A DNA stretch of 64,000 bases. Source: Dyadobacter alkalitolerans DSM 23607 (lineage in GTDB: Bacteria; Bacteroidota; Bacteroidia; Cytophagales; Spirosomataceae). The notes below the pieces were generated by a model. It saw nothing but the letters and a program-made list of their open reading frames with translations, did no database searches and was not told the origin of the DNA. A program made the translations under genes and the position numbers. This document shows positions 1 to 9,492 of this stretch, one piece after another; positions within the stretch are counted from its first letter, which is position 1, and the number at the start of each line of letters is the position of its first letter. Location of the stretch: positions 310,001 through 374,000 of the forward strand of contig NZ_AUAS01000002.1 of assembly GCF_000428845.1 (NCBI RefSeq), read 5' to 3'.

Positions 1-98
1 CAAACGCAGCCGGTTATGCAAACGATGAAAACGATAATCCCCGAAATAAGGCCGAGCCAGAGATGCAGCCAGTTGTTGATTTTTTTGAAGGTAGACAT
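1..98 (-). CDS. PepSY-domain membrane protein, N-terminal part (cut by window edge)
   Basis: Only the first 32 codons are present, reading from the ATG at 98 and running off the left edge. The peptide starts MSTFKKINNWLHLWLGLISG and continues into a hydrophobic helix. That is the usual start of PepSY-associated TM proteins: a short basic/aromatic stretch, an LHLWLGL-type motif, then the first membrane segment. It lies 46 bases behind the DUF4374 gene on the same strand, so it is probably the third gene of the receptor operon. The paralogous operon at 31309-36170 has a complete PepSY gene in the same place. The family call rests on few residues and on this context. Proteins of this type in siderophore loci are thought to act in the inner membrane, possibly in ferric-chelate reduction. 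Confidence 0.7.
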   Translation of the reverse strand, partial: MSTFKKINNWLHLWLGLISGIIVFIVCITGCV

Positions 99-144
99 GA
101 AAAGCCCTGGTTTGAATGTGATAGGATTGTGGGTTGCCGAGCGG

Positions 145-1392
145 CTATTCGTAGTTCAGCACATTGATCGCCGTGATCACGCCACCTTCTACTTTCAGGC
201 CGCGCGTTCCTTTCGCTGCCACAGCGTCAACTTCATAGACATTGCTCGCGCCGTCCGTTTGGGTGATGCCGATGTAACCGGATTTTCCGTCTTTAGGTGT
301 ATAATTGGTTGTGGTAACATTGGCAATGTTGGCCGCATCGGGCATGCCTTCGATCCATTTGAATGTTTGGTCGTAAACATTCACCGCTGCAAAGCGTTTT
401 CCAATGGCATACGCGCCTTTTTCAGCCGGGCTTGTCATGGTAAGAATGAAATTTCCTTTGCCTACATAAAGCTGCGAGCTAATATTGTAACCACCTGCTG
501 CCTGCTCAACATTGAATAAATAACTCTTGTCAAACTCAGTCGTTCCCGCCTTGATACGCACGATCGCAGAAGGTTTTGTAGAAGTGATCTTGCCATTGTT
601 TGTCCCAACCGAAGCCGAATAAGCATACACATCGCCCTGCTCATCCACAGCGAGTCCGTTATTGAAATAGCGGCCGATGAAACCAATGCGGTTGTCCCTG
701 ATCACTTTTTCAACGGTCAGTGCGGGATAGGAAAGTACCGCGATCCAAGCGCTGTCCGGATAAGCCGTTCCGAATGCGTCGGGAGCAACGCCTTTGATGC
801 TCATATAGGGCGCAAAAACCTTATCCCCCACCTGCGTAGCCCACGTAAAATGTGCGCGTTCGCCGTTTCCCGCCAGCTTTACAATGTTAACCTGTGCCTC
901 GCCTACAATTTTGGACTGTGCTGCATCAATGCGGTAAAATGAAGCGCTTTCGTTGCCTGAACGCGGCACTTTAATGGTCAGCACGTCATCTGCGACCGGT
1001 GCAAAAACCTGAACAGTCTCAGCCTGAAAATCAGACACTTTGTTAAGTTCTCCCTTGCCGTCGAGGTTGTAAGTAGTCACTGCGCCTGGGTTTCCCTGTC
1101 CGTAAAGCAGACTGAAAAACCGATTTTTGTGCGTGACATAATAGCGGTAAGTGCCGTCCTGTTCTTTGCCATTTCCAACTGTGGACACAGTGCCCGAAGT
1201 CAGACTTTCGGCTGTCAGCAAATAGTCTGCGATGCCCGTCGAACCCACTGGAAGTGCCGAGATCACATATTTGGTTTTGCCTCCTTCTCCACCGCCTGGT
1301 GTAGGGTTAACATTGTTGTCGTCACTGGTGCAGGCTGCCAGGAATATGCCGAGGCCAAGGCCCAGCGTAATGCTTTTGATTGCGCTTTTCAT
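145..1392 (-). CDS. DUF4374 lipoprotein of a TonB-receptor operon
   Basis: A 415-residue protein with a lipoprotein signal peptide; the lipobox FLAAC puts the lipidated Cys at residue 21, followed by an acidic DDNN stretch. The body has repeated short strands with turns typical of a beta-propeller (for example LNKVSDFQAETVQVFAPVADD). It ends near INVLNYE. It resembles DUF4374 proteins, found beside TonB receptors for iron chelates in Bacteroidota; their biochemical role is unknown to me. The gene lies 35 bases behind the receptor gene and ahead of a PepSY gene, so one operon is likely. A paralogue in the same order is at 33728-34966. Binding or handing over a chelated metal is an inference. 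Confidence 0.8.
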   Translation of the reverse strand: MKSAIKSITLGLGLGIFLAACTSDDNNVNPTPGGGEGGKTKYVISALPVGSTGIADYLLTAESLTSGTVSTVGNGKEQDGTYRYYVTHKNRFFSLLYGQGNPGAVTTYNLDGKGELNKVSDFQAETVQVFAPVADDVLTIKVPRSGNESASFYRIDAAQSKIVGEAQVNIVKLAGNGERAHFTWATQVGDKVFAPYMSIKGVAPDAFGTAYPDSAWIAVLSYPALTVEKVIRDNRIGFIGRYFNNGLAVDEQGDVYAYSASVGTNNGKITSTKPSAIVRIKAGTTEFDKSYLFNVEQAAGGYNISSQLYVGKGNFILTMTSPAEKGAYAIGKRFAAVNVYDQTFKWIEGMPDAANIANVTTTNYTPKDGKSGYIGITQTDGASNVYEVDAVAAKGTRGLKVEGGVITAINVLNYE

Positions 1393-1427
1393 TTTTTGGA
1401 TTAGAATAAAATATATGTAGTAGAAAA

Positions 1428-3797
1428 TTATTTACTGATAAAATACCGGAGCTTCGCGTAGAACCCGCGACTCGGTTTCTGCAAGCTGAAATTGTCGTAA
1501 AGCCTGGCATCGAGCAGGTTTTTGCATTCGAGGGAAACATTGTATTTGCCGTTTGCCATGGCATATACAATGTTCACATCATGGCTCAGCTGGCGAGGAA
1601 TGTCAAGCTTGTCACTGCCCAGGCTCGGCCAGTAGAGATAGTAAGCATGCACGTAAAGCAGGTTGTAGCCGAAAGTCAGTGTGTTCCCTTTTGCACCAAA
1701 ATCTTTGAGAAAAACAGAAGCATCCGCATTGCCGAAAAGGAACGGCATATTGGGAATCCGGTCGCGGTAAAGCGGGCTTTCGGTGGTGTAACCATCTTCA
1801 AAACGCGTATTGTTGCGCAGGTCCTGGTAAGTGAGGTTCACGCCTGCCGTGAAAAGTTGTTTGAACGAATAACGCACTTCGCCATCGACGCCAAAGTTGG
1901 TCACATCGGCCAGGTTGTCCATCACCTGCTTGGTCTGGTTGGCATTCAGTTTGGGGCGGATAAAGCCTTGTGCGTTGCGGTAAAGCACATTTGCATCCAC
2001 ATTCACACGGTGAATTTTGCTGAACTGCGTCTGGTAACTGAAACCCAGGTTATAGTTGTCGCTGCTTTCGGGATCGAGATCAATGTTGCCTTCCAGGTTC
2101 AGCAAGTCACCGTAAAGCTCATCGGTTTCGGGGAGGCGATAACTTTTTTCATACGAACCTTTCAACTGCAAATTTTTCAGTAAAAAGAATGTCGACGCGA
2201 TGCCGTAACCAAACTTATCAAAACGATTTTTCTGGATTTTATACGCTACGTCACCATACACACCGGTTGGATTATACGTAACCGAGAATTTGTTGAATTG
2301 TGAAAACTGTTTGAGGAAAAGCGATGTATTCCAGCGCTCACTGTAATCGAATTTATAGCCTAGCCCCAGCACATTCTTGGTGTTAAAGCGGGGCTGCTCG
2401 TAGCGGTCGGCATGCGGGTAAAGTTCGTCGCGGCCCTTCCTGTTAAAAGTGTTATAAACGTTGTTGATCGTGATGGAATGCTTGTCACTGAGCTGGTAGG
2501 TGGCATTTGCGGTGACCAGACCATTGTTGTTGCGGAATTTGTAAAGGGAACGCTCGCGCTCGCTGCCCAGTCCTTCGTATTGTTTGAATTGCTGAAACCA
2601 GTTATACCGGCGGTAAACCGTATCCACATTCTGTTCCTGCCCCAGGTTATAATTAGCGGAAAGACTTACATTCAACCCCTTAATAAAAAGATCCTTTTTT
2701 TGATATTTCAAACTCGGCATAACAATGTTGCCCTTGCGATGCCAGGCGCCGAAGACACTCACCATGCGTGCGCCGGTCTGAATTTCCGCACGGTTCTGGC
2801 CCAGGGTTATGCCGAACAGCAGTTTGTCTGCAAACTTTTTCCCGACCACACCCACATTCGCGATCACCGTTTCGTTGTGGTAATTATCATGAAAACGGCG
2901 CAAACGCTGGTTCTTGAAGTATTCACCCGTGTTCACATCAGCCACATCCACATTGATCCAGTAATTGTTGTCCGAATAATTCTGGAAAGCATTCAGCTGA
3001 AATGTAAAACCCGATTTCCCCGTAAAACCGGCATTAATGCCCGTGCGGTGCGTGTTGAATGATCCATAGGAATAAGATGCATCTAGATAAGTGTTCTGGC
3101 GCGAGCCCGTAACAATGTTCACCGCGCCGCCGAGTGCATCCGAGCCCAACCAGATCGGCACCACGCCTTTGTAAACCTCCACCCTTTCGGCGAGGTTAAT
3201 GGGGATGTTGTTGAGCTGGAATGACGAGCCGAAATTGTCCATAGGAACACCGTCCAGGAAGAATTTCACTTGCCTGCCAGTGAAACCATTGAGCGAAAAA
3301 TTCATATTCGACCCTACCCCACCACTTTCCCGAACCCGGACGCCCGAAACTCGGTCGAGTGCATGGGACAGGTCGAGCGTTGAATTTTGGAGTTTTTTGG
3401 CATCGATGGCTGTAACATTGTAGGCCTGCCTATTGACCTCCTTCGCTTCCGAACGGCCGATAACCGAAACCGATTCAAGTTCCTGGGAAATGGCTTTGAG
3501 GCGGAAGTTAGCCTGCGCAGTTTCTCCGTCTTTCAGGTTCATTTGTTTGGTTTCAGGCTCAAAACCAAGGAAAGAAATCACGAGTGTGCATGGCCCGGCG
3601 GGTAGATTTTCCAATGCATAGCGCGCTTTCGCATCTGAAAATGTTCCCTTGGTTACACCGGAAACGGTGATGGATGCGCCGGGCAGCAGCTCGCCGTCAT
3701 CCGACCGGACCGTCCCTCTAAGAATGGCCGTTTGCGCAAAAGATGCGCAGGAACAGGCGCATAATATGCCTGTCAACAAGATTTTTATAACTTGCAT
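1428..3797 (-). CDS. TonB-dependent outer-membrane receptor (siderophore type)
   Basis: A 789-residue receptor. Residues 1-21 form a signal peptide ending ASFAQ. Residues about 27-105 are a carboxypeptidase-regulatory-like domain (GELLPGASITVSGVTKGTFS). A plug domain follows at about 125-235 (LSHALDRVSGVRVRESGGVG, DALGGAVNIVTGSR), then a beta-barrel to the C-terminus. It lacks the SusC-type VVVGYG motif and has no SusD partner, which favours uptake of a small chelate such as a siderophore or haem over glycans. DUF4374 and PepSY genes follow on the same strand. The receptor at 31309-33699 is a clear paralogue, sharing the EVYKGV...DALGGAVN block and an LDARLYDNF-like C-terminal motif. The 5' leader holds two hairpins. 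Confidence 0.9.
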   Translation of the reverse strand: MQVIKILLTGILCACSCASFAQTAILRGTVRSDDGELLPGASITVSGVTKGTFSDAKARYALENLPAGPCTLVISFLGFEPETKQMNLKDGETAQANFRLKAISQELESVSVIGRSEAKEVNRQAYNVTAIDAKKLQNSTLDLSHALDRVSGVRVRESGGVGSNMNFSLNGFTGRQVKFFLDGVPMDNFGSSFQLNNIPINLAERVEVYKGVVPIWLGSDALGGAVNIVTGSRQNTYLDASYSYGSFNTHRTGINAGFTGKSGFTFQLNAFQNYSDNNYWINVDVADVNTGEYFKNQRLRRFHDNYHNETVIANVGVVGKKFADKLLFGITLGQNRAEIQTGARMVSVFGAWHRKGNIVMPSLKYQKKDLFIKGLNVSLSANYNLGQEQNVDTVYRRYNWFQQFKQYEGLGSERERSLYKFRNNNGLVTANATYQLSDKHSITINNVYNTFNRKGRDELYPHADRYEQPRFNTKNVLGLGYKFDYSERWNTSLFLKQFSQFNKFSVTYNPTGVYGDVAYKIQKNRFDKFGYGIASTFFLLKNLQLKGSYEKSYRLPETDELYGDLLNLEGNIDLDPESSDNYNLGFSYQTQFSKIHRVNVDANVLYRNAQGFIRPKLNANQTKQVMDNLADVTNFGVDGEVRYSFKQLFTAGVNLTYQDLRNNTRFEDGYTTESPLYRDRIPNMPFLFGNADASVFLKDFGAKGNTLTFGYNLLYVHAYYLYWPSLGSDKLDIPRQLSHDVNIVYAMANGKYNVSLECKNLLDARLYDNFSLQKPSRGFYAKLRYFISK

Positions 3798-3828
3798 TAC
3801 TTTTAATTTTTGACGACTTTAAAAGTGA

Positions 3829-3880
3829 ACATGCTTTGGCATGTTTTGGCCGTACGGTTGGCGCCGTACGGCCTTTTTTT
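3829..3880 (+). terminator. Tandem hairpins in the receptor leader; terminator-like on the plus strand
   Basis: Two perfect inverted repeats stand side by side. The first pairs 3829-3834 with 3839-3844 (ACATGC/GCATGT, 4-base loop). The second pairs 3848-3857 with 3864-3873 (GGCCGTACGG/CCGTACGGCC, 6-base loop) and is followed by seven T at 3874-3880, the form of an intrinsic terminator on the plus strand. No plus-strand gene ends here. Both lie 32-76 bases upstream of the minus-strand receptor start at 3797, so they would sit in that mRNA's leader, where the T run becomes an A run before the stem. They may block antisense transcription or form a leader structure. Confidence 0.55.
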
Positions 3881-3951
3881 GTGGTTACTCCGCCTAGGTT
3901 ATGGGAAATGTATATGCATATGACTATTTAGACTAATTATAATTTGTGCAG

Positions 3952-3959
3952 CAAAAGTA
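3952..3959 (-). promoter_or_regulatory. Candidate -7 element for the receptor operon
   Basis: Read on the minus strand this is TACTTTTG, matching the Bacteroidota -7 consensus TAnnTTTG. No well-spaced -33 TTG/TTTG was found: the nearest is only 13 bases away at 3973-3976. If used, the leader would be about 150 bases long and would contain both hairpins. Weak evidence. Confidence 0.25.
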
Positions 3960-4013
3960 ACCGCGAAATGCACAAAAGCAATCGTTCAGACGAAATATTT
4001 TTGGATCATTGCG

Positions 4014-4370
4014 TTACTCAGACCAAACCGCCAGCTCGTTATCGTCCGGATCTGTGAACTGAAAACGCTTTCCGCCAGGGAATTCGAAGATATCTTGCGT
4101 GAGGACACCGCCCGCTTTCAGCACCTTCTTTTTCGTGGATTCAATATCATCTGAATAAAGAATTACCAGGATGCTTCCCCGGACCGGCGTGCCGATGGTG
4201 AAGCCGCCATCCACATAATCTCCTGAAAAAGCCGTGTATTCCGGACCATAGTCAGTGAATGTCCAGTCAAAACTTTCGGAGTAGAACTGCTTCACCTTTT
4301 CCAGGTCTTTTGAAAGGAATTCAATGTACTGAATTTGCTCGTGCCGCTCGCGGCTTTCTGTTTGTCCCAT
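4014..4370 (-). CDS. VOC-superfamily (glyoxalase-like) protein
   Basis: A 118-residue single-module vicinal-oxygen-chelate protein. It shows the family pattern: an opening strand QIQYIEFLSKDLEKVKQFYS, a central GFTIGTPVRGSILVILYSDD strand pair, and a closing QFTDPDDNELAVWSE, where the last Glu is the usual C-terminal metal-ligand position. It has no signal peptide and is likely cytoplasmic. Substrate cannot be told; VOC proteins include isomerases, dioxygenases, antibiotic-binding proteins and uncharacterised members. The gene stands alone between the receptor operon and the decayed susC, and the ATG at 4370 is preceded by an AT-rich stretch. A second VOC protein at 43158-43526 is of a different subgroup. 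Confidence 0.8.
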   Translation of the reverse strand: MGQTESRERHEQIQYIEFLSKDLEKVKQFYSESFDWTFTDYGPEYTAFSGDYVDGGFTIGTPVRGSILVILYSDDIESTKKKVLKAGGVLTQDIFEFPGGKRFQFTDPDDNELAVWSE

Positions 4371-4499
4371 TGTTCTATTTTAATTTATAATGTGATTTTA
4401 TGCTAAAACGTTAAACAGTCATTTATTTTTTGTCTATTAAACTGATAGAAAAATATTCTGTCCATTACATTTGCCCTTGTAAAAATAGAATTTTACAAC

Positions 4500-6690
4500 C
4501 ACCAACTTCCTTTTCATTGCGGCCGATACGAAGCAGCTCGACGAACTTGTGGTCGTGGGTTACGGCACGCAGAAAAGGAACAGCCTGACTAATTCCGTTT
4601 CACCATTAATGGCGAAGACGTGGCGCGCAGGCCGGTTTCCAACATTCAGCAATCGTTTCAGGGCTTAATGCCTGGCGTGGCTGTGACGGACCTGGGCGGC
4701 TCGCCGGGAAAGTCTAATGCGACCATCCGTGTGCGTGGGATCACCACATTCAACATTAACGGTAGCAGCACCAGCGGTTATGAAATATCCGCTTCCCAAC
4801 ACGTGGTTTGAGACATTGCTGCGCACAGCGCCGCAGCATAATCACGCTTTGTCCATTGCAGGCGGAACCGAGGCATTGCGTACGCGGGTTAGCGTTCGTT
4901 ACCAGGATTAGCAGGGTGTGATCAAAAATTTTGGAAACAAGATCGGCGAATTCAGGCTGAATACGGATTATGATGTTTCCAAAAGGATCCGGGTGAGTGC
5001 GGACATTAACTATCGCTCGACAAGCACAGAAAATCCGACCACGAACACGGATGCTTCTACTGGGCAGGTGACAGCACCCCTTAACAACCTTTTCCACGGC
5101 TCACTTTGGGCAGTTCCCAAATATCCCGATGGCACTTATGGGCTCAGCACGCAGGGAAATAACCCACTGATGTTCATTGAAATAGGCGGCCAGTCCAGGC
5201 AGAAAACAGATTATCTGGCGGGCTATATCAAAGGTGATTTCGAAATTGTGGAAGGACTTGTTTTCTCCACACAGATCGCCGGTCGCGGGCTTTATACGCA
5301 GCAGAAAAAACACGCAGACATTCCTGTCGGCTTACCGCGAGCGTTTTTATAACAATGGCATCGGTTCCATCGGCCAGGGTGCGAATGACGGGACAAAAAC
5401 GAACACCGGACGCGACGCACAATATGGCTTACGGTCGTTCTTTGGGCGGGTTAACTACGATTATAAAGGCAAATATTTGCTGGAAGTGAATGGTCGCTAC
5501 GACGGATCCTCCAAGTTTACCGGTGCCAAACAATACAGCTTTTTCCCTTCTTTCTCGGCGGGATGGCGGATTTCAAAGGAGAAGTTCTGGCAAGGACCGG
5601 AAAGTGCAGTGAATGATCTCAAATTCAGAGGATCCTGGGGGATTACGGGCAATCAGTCGGTGGATTTGTACAGCTATTATGCTGCGCTGACTGCCAATGG
5701 GTACAGTTTTGGCGGGTTGCCCGTGCAGGGTTATCGCCAGAATATATTGGCCAATACTAACCTGGGGTGGGAATCGACGACGCAGCTGGACCTTGGTCTG
5801 GACGCGGCTTTTTTCCAAAACAGGCTAAACCTGACGGTTGATTATTACAACAAGGAAACGGACGACATCCTGCTTAACCTCGACATTCCGGCAACCATTG
5901 GGTTGACGGCGCCGCCTCAAAATGCAGGGTCGGTGCAGAACAAGGGCTGGGAGTTCAGTTTGAATTACCGCGGAACGCCGACCGCAAGTGGTTTCCGTTA
6001 TAATGTTGGAGGAAACCTGAGCATTAATGAAAACCTGGTAACGGATTTGAAAGGAACCGGCCCCTATCTCACCGGCTCGGACATTGACCCGCGCTATATC
6101 ATTAAAAAAGGCCTTCCTATCAACACGCTCTGGGGATATAAAACTGACGGATTGTTCCAGACACAGCAGGAAATTACTGAGTATAAAGCCACTTATGCAG
6201 CTAATACCAAGCCAGGAGATGTCAAATACGTAGATTTGAACGGCGACGGGAAAATTGATGCGAATGATATGACGGCCATCGGCAACTCATTTCCAAAATA
6301 CACTTTTGGATTGAATGCGGACTTTTCTTACAATAATTTCGACCTGAACATTCTCTTCCAGGGAGCCGCAAAAGTGGATTCACGACTAGCCGGTGCGCTG
6401 GCCGAAATGGGCAATCAGGAAGGTTTTACGCATGAAATTTACACCGACAATTACTGGACGGCCGAGCGCACCGACGCCCGTTTCCCCCGCCCGGTAAAGT
6501 TTGACCTGCGCAATGTGGCCACTTCTGACCGGCTGGTGCTGAATGGTTCTTACCTGCGTTTGAAAAACGTGCAGCTGGCTTACAATGTGCCTTCTGTTTT
6601 GTCCCAAAAAATACATTTGAACAAAGTGCGCGTGTATGTTTCGGCGACCAATGTGTTTACCATTTCCAAACTGAATGAATGGAACCTCGA
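4500..6690 (+). pseudogene. Decayed SusC-type TonB receptor
   Basis: Receptor homology is spread over three frames. It begins at about 4500-4520, already past the signal and carboxypeptidase-like domains, with the DTKQLDELVVVGYGTQ motif. About one base is lost near 4600, shifting to the frame with RRPVSNIQQSFQGLMPG. Near 4770 most of the plug is gone (RVRGITTFNING is followed at once by YPLPNTWFE), with another shift. A TAG at 4909-4911 replaces an expected Gln codon. Near 5325 a further shift joins GLYTQQKKH to SAYRERFYNN and probably loses a stretch. The barrel is then open to about 6690, where it runs into susD without the receptor C-terminus. No functional receptor can be made. Several large deletions rule out simple sequencing error. 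Confidence 0.9.
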
Positions 6691-7999
6691 GCTCGAAGAT
6701 CTATAATGAGTGGAAACGCGCTTACCGGGGCATCCGCGCCACCTCCTACTTCCTTGAAAACGTGGACAAAGTGCCATCCGGCAACACCGCATTGATCAAT
6801 CAGCTGAAAGGCGAAGCGAAGGTTTTACGCGCTTACCAATACATTAAACTGGCTGGCTTATACGGCAGTGTTCCCCTTGTAACAACGTCCATAAGTATCG
6901 ACGAATCAAGGACGTTACAGAACAAACCCGTTGCTGAAATCTGGGATTTTATTGACAAAGAATTGAACGAAGCTGCTGCCTTATTGCCAGGGACTTACCC
7001 GGCTTCGGATAATGGCAGGATTACCAAAGGAGCGGCGCTGGGGCTTGCGGCGCGGGCGAGTTTGTACGCGGGTCGCTATGAAAAAGCGGCTGCCGAAGCG
7101 GACCTGGTCATTAAGTCGGGCGTTATGAGTTGTATAGTTCTTATGAAAAACTGTTCACTTACGCGGCTGAGAATAATAAGGAGGTTTTATTTGACAGGCA
7201 GTTTATCAAAGACAACTATCCGATTAATGTGTTCCCGCTGCTCGCACCTTACAGTCAGAAAAACAGCCAGAGCACGTATGTGCCTACCAAAGCGCTTGTG
7301 GACACATATGAAACCACTGCCGGAAAGCTCATTACCGACAATGCGAGCGGCTATAATCCTGCAACGCCTTATGTGAACCGCGATCCGCGCTTAAAATTCT
7401 CCATTTTTCTGGAAGGCGATATTTTACCAAGTGGCATTGCTTTCAAACCTGCGCCTAACAGTGGAACCGCGGATGCGATCGGCAGCACTTACATTGCTTC
7501 CACGACAGGATTTAACATTAAAAAATACGTTCTGGTTGATGACTTTGCGAATCCTGTGAACAGCGGCATCAACATTATCCTGCTCCGTTATGCAGAAGTT
7601 CTGCTGACTTATGCAGAGTCTAAAATCGAACTGGGCCAAATTGATGCGAGCGTTCTGGCAGCGATCAATCTGGTAAGAAACGGCAGGAGCGATGTGAAAC
7701 AGCCTGCTGTCAAAATAGCTTCTCAGGCCGAAATGAGAAACATTGTGCGCCGCGAGAGAACTGTTGAACTGGCATTTGAAGGACAACATTTGTTTGATAT
7801 ACGCCGCTGGAAAACCGCTGAGAAAGTAATGCCGGGGCCTGTCTATGGCATTACTTATAAGGATGCCAGCGGCGCTTTGAAAACGGTCGAAGTCGTCGCT
7901 GTCAACAAAACATTCGATGCAAGCCGTCATTATTTGTGGCCGATTCCGCAAAAAGAACGAGATTTAAATCCATCACTAACCCAAAACCCTGGCTGGTAA
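6691..7999 (+). pseudogene. Decayed SusD-type glycan-binding lipoprotein
   Basis: The SusD reading starts abruptly at IYNEWKRAYRGIR, without signal peptide, lipobox or roughly the first hundred residues. The sequence just upstream is still susC, so one deletion removed the 3' end of susC and the 5' end of susD. The frame runs through the TPR-like core to IKSG. One base is then missing near 7123-7124 (GTTATGAG where GTTTATGAG would keep frame). The rest, YSSYEKLFTYAAE onward, is open to the stop at 7997-7999 and holds the typical ERTVELAFEGQHLFDIRRWK and LNPSLTQNPGW blocks. It ends one base before the sulfatase start. Confidence 0.9.
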
Positions 8000-8000
8000 T

Positions 8001-9452
8001 ATGTTTTTCAGTAAAAAAATCAGGCTTATTTTCCTGTCCTCCGTGACCTTAATTTTTGCCGTATTCCTCGTTGCATTCGTGCCTGAACCTGCTCCGAAAA
8101 CACCCAACATTGTCCTGTTTTTTATCGACGATCTGGGTTACGGCGACCTGACTGTGACAGGTGCATTGGGCTACAAAACGCCTAACATTGACAAGCTGGC
8201 CGCAGAAGGAACGCGGTTCACCAATTTCATGGCCGCGCAGGCTGTTTGCAGTGCTTCCCGCGCTGCTTTGTTAACAGGCTGCTATCCAAATCGGGTTGGC
8301 GTTTACGGCGCATTTGGCCCAAAACAAGGTCTGGGCCTGCATCCGCAGGAAGAAACCATTGCCGAACTGCTGAAAGCGAATGGTTATGCAACCGGAATTT
8401 TCGGCAAATGGCATTTGGGAAGCGATTCAATGTTCTTGCCGAAACAGCAGGGTTTTGACGAATATTACGGCGTCCCCTACTCGCATGATATGTGGCCGCT
8501 GCATCCATGGCAAAAGCAGGCACAATATCCGCCGCTTTACTGGATCGACGGAAACAAGCCGGTAAAGGAGATTAAAGACCTGAACGATGCAAGTGCGCTT
8601 ACGCCGACGATCACGGAAAAAGCCGTTTCATTCATCCAACGCAACAAGAAAAAGCCCTTTTTCCTCTATGTGCCGCATCCGATGCCGCACGTTCCGCTGG
8701 CTGCGAGCGCTAATTTCAAAGGGAAAAGCGAGCGCGGGATTTTTGGCGACGTTCTTTCGGAACTGGACTGGTCGGTGGGGCAAATTATGAAGGAATTAAA
8801 GGATCAGGGTCTGGACGATGATACGATTGTGATTTTTACGAGCGATAATGGTCCGTGGCTTAATTACGGCGATCATGCGGGTTCATCGGGCGGTTTCCGG
8901 GAAGGAAAAGGAACATCTTATGAAGGTGGTCAGCGTGTGGCGGCCATGATCCGCTGGCCGGGCGTGGTGCCTGCCGGAAGGATTTCCAACAAGCTTTTGT
9001 CGAACATTGATATCCTGCCCACATTGGTAAAATTAACCGGTGCAAAGTTGCCCAAAGAAAAGATCGACGGCATTGAATTCGCCGATCTGCTGAAAGGCGA
9101 TGAATCCAAAAAGCCGCGCGAAAATTTCCTTTACTATTATCGTAAAAACAACCTCGAGGCAGTGCGCAAGGATAACTGGAAGCTCGTTTTTGCGCATCCG
9201 GGACGGACTTATGAAGGATCATTGCCCGGCAAAGACGGCCAGCCGGGACCCGCACCCGAAGACTACGCCATTCCGCAGGCACTTTACGATCTTACGCGTG
9301 ACCCGGGTGAGCGCTATGACGTGTATTCGCAATATCCGGAAATTGTGGCAGAGCTTGAAAAAATCGCTGAAACTGCGCGGGAAGATCTGGGTGATGACTT
9401 ACAGAAACGCGCGGGAAAACATGCACGACCGCTTGGAAAAGTTGAAAAATAG
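8001..9452 (+). CDS. Type I sulfatase, formylglycine-dependent, exported
   Basis: A 483-residue sulfatase. Residues 1-28 are a hydrophobic signal peptide/anchor. NIVLFFIDDLGYGD near residue 35 carries the metal-binding Asp pair. The modification motif CSASR starts at Cys83, the residue converted to formylglycine, followed by AALLTGCYPNRVG. GKWHLG and TSDNGPW supply further active-site residues. It probably removes sulfate esters from polysaccharide or glycosaminoglycan fragments in the periplasm. An anaerobic or FGE-type maturase would be needed; none is in the window. The start is one base after the broken susD, so it was the third gene of a sulfated-glycan locus. It shows no lesion, although its transport partners are destroyed. 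Confidence 0.92.
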   Translation: MFFSKKIRLIFLSSVTLIFAVFLVAFVPEPAPKTPNIVLFFIDDLGYGDLTVTGALGYKTPNIDKLAAEGTRFTNFMAAQAVCSASRAALLTGCYPNRVGVYGAFGPKQGLGLHPQEETIAELLKANGYATGIFGKWHLGSDSMFLPKQQGFDEYYGVPYSHDMWPLHPWQKQAQYPPLYWIDGNKPVKEIKDLNDASALTPTITEKAVSFIQRNKKKPFFLYVPHPMPHVPLAASANFKGKSERGIFGDVLSELDWSVGQIMKELKDQGLDDDTIVIFTSDNGPWLNYGDHAGSSGGFREGKGTSYEGGQRVAAMIRWPGVVPAGRISNKLLSNIDILPTLVKLTGAKLPKEKIDGIEFADLLKGDESKKPRENFLYYYRKNNLEAVRKDNWKLVFAHPGRTYEGSLPGKDGQPGPAPEDYAIPQALYDLTRDPGERYDVYSQYPEIVAELEKIAETAREDLGDDLQKRAGKHARPLGKVEK

Positions 9453-9461
9453 CTAAATAGC

Positions 9462-9492
9462 AATCCGGTAAGCTCCCCTGGCTTACCGGATT
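9462..9492. terminator. Bidirectional terminator between convergent genes
   Basis: A perfect 12-bp inverted repeat pairs 9462-9473 (AATCCGGTAAGC) with 9481-9492, loop TCCCCTG. It follows the sulfatase stop by 9 bases and overlaps the last codons and stop of the minus-strand FG-GAP gene. T-rich sequence follows on the plus side. Confidence 0.8.

Noticed and set aside
2412-3062. 216-codon open frame on the plus strand
   Set aside because: Opposite to the TonB receptor barrel; the composition is that of a shadow frame and no domain is seen.
4620-5352. Short separate genes in the 4.6-5.35 kb region
   Set aside because: Their products are consecutive pieces of one SusC receptor broken by frameshifts, deletions and a TAG, so they are one pseudogene.
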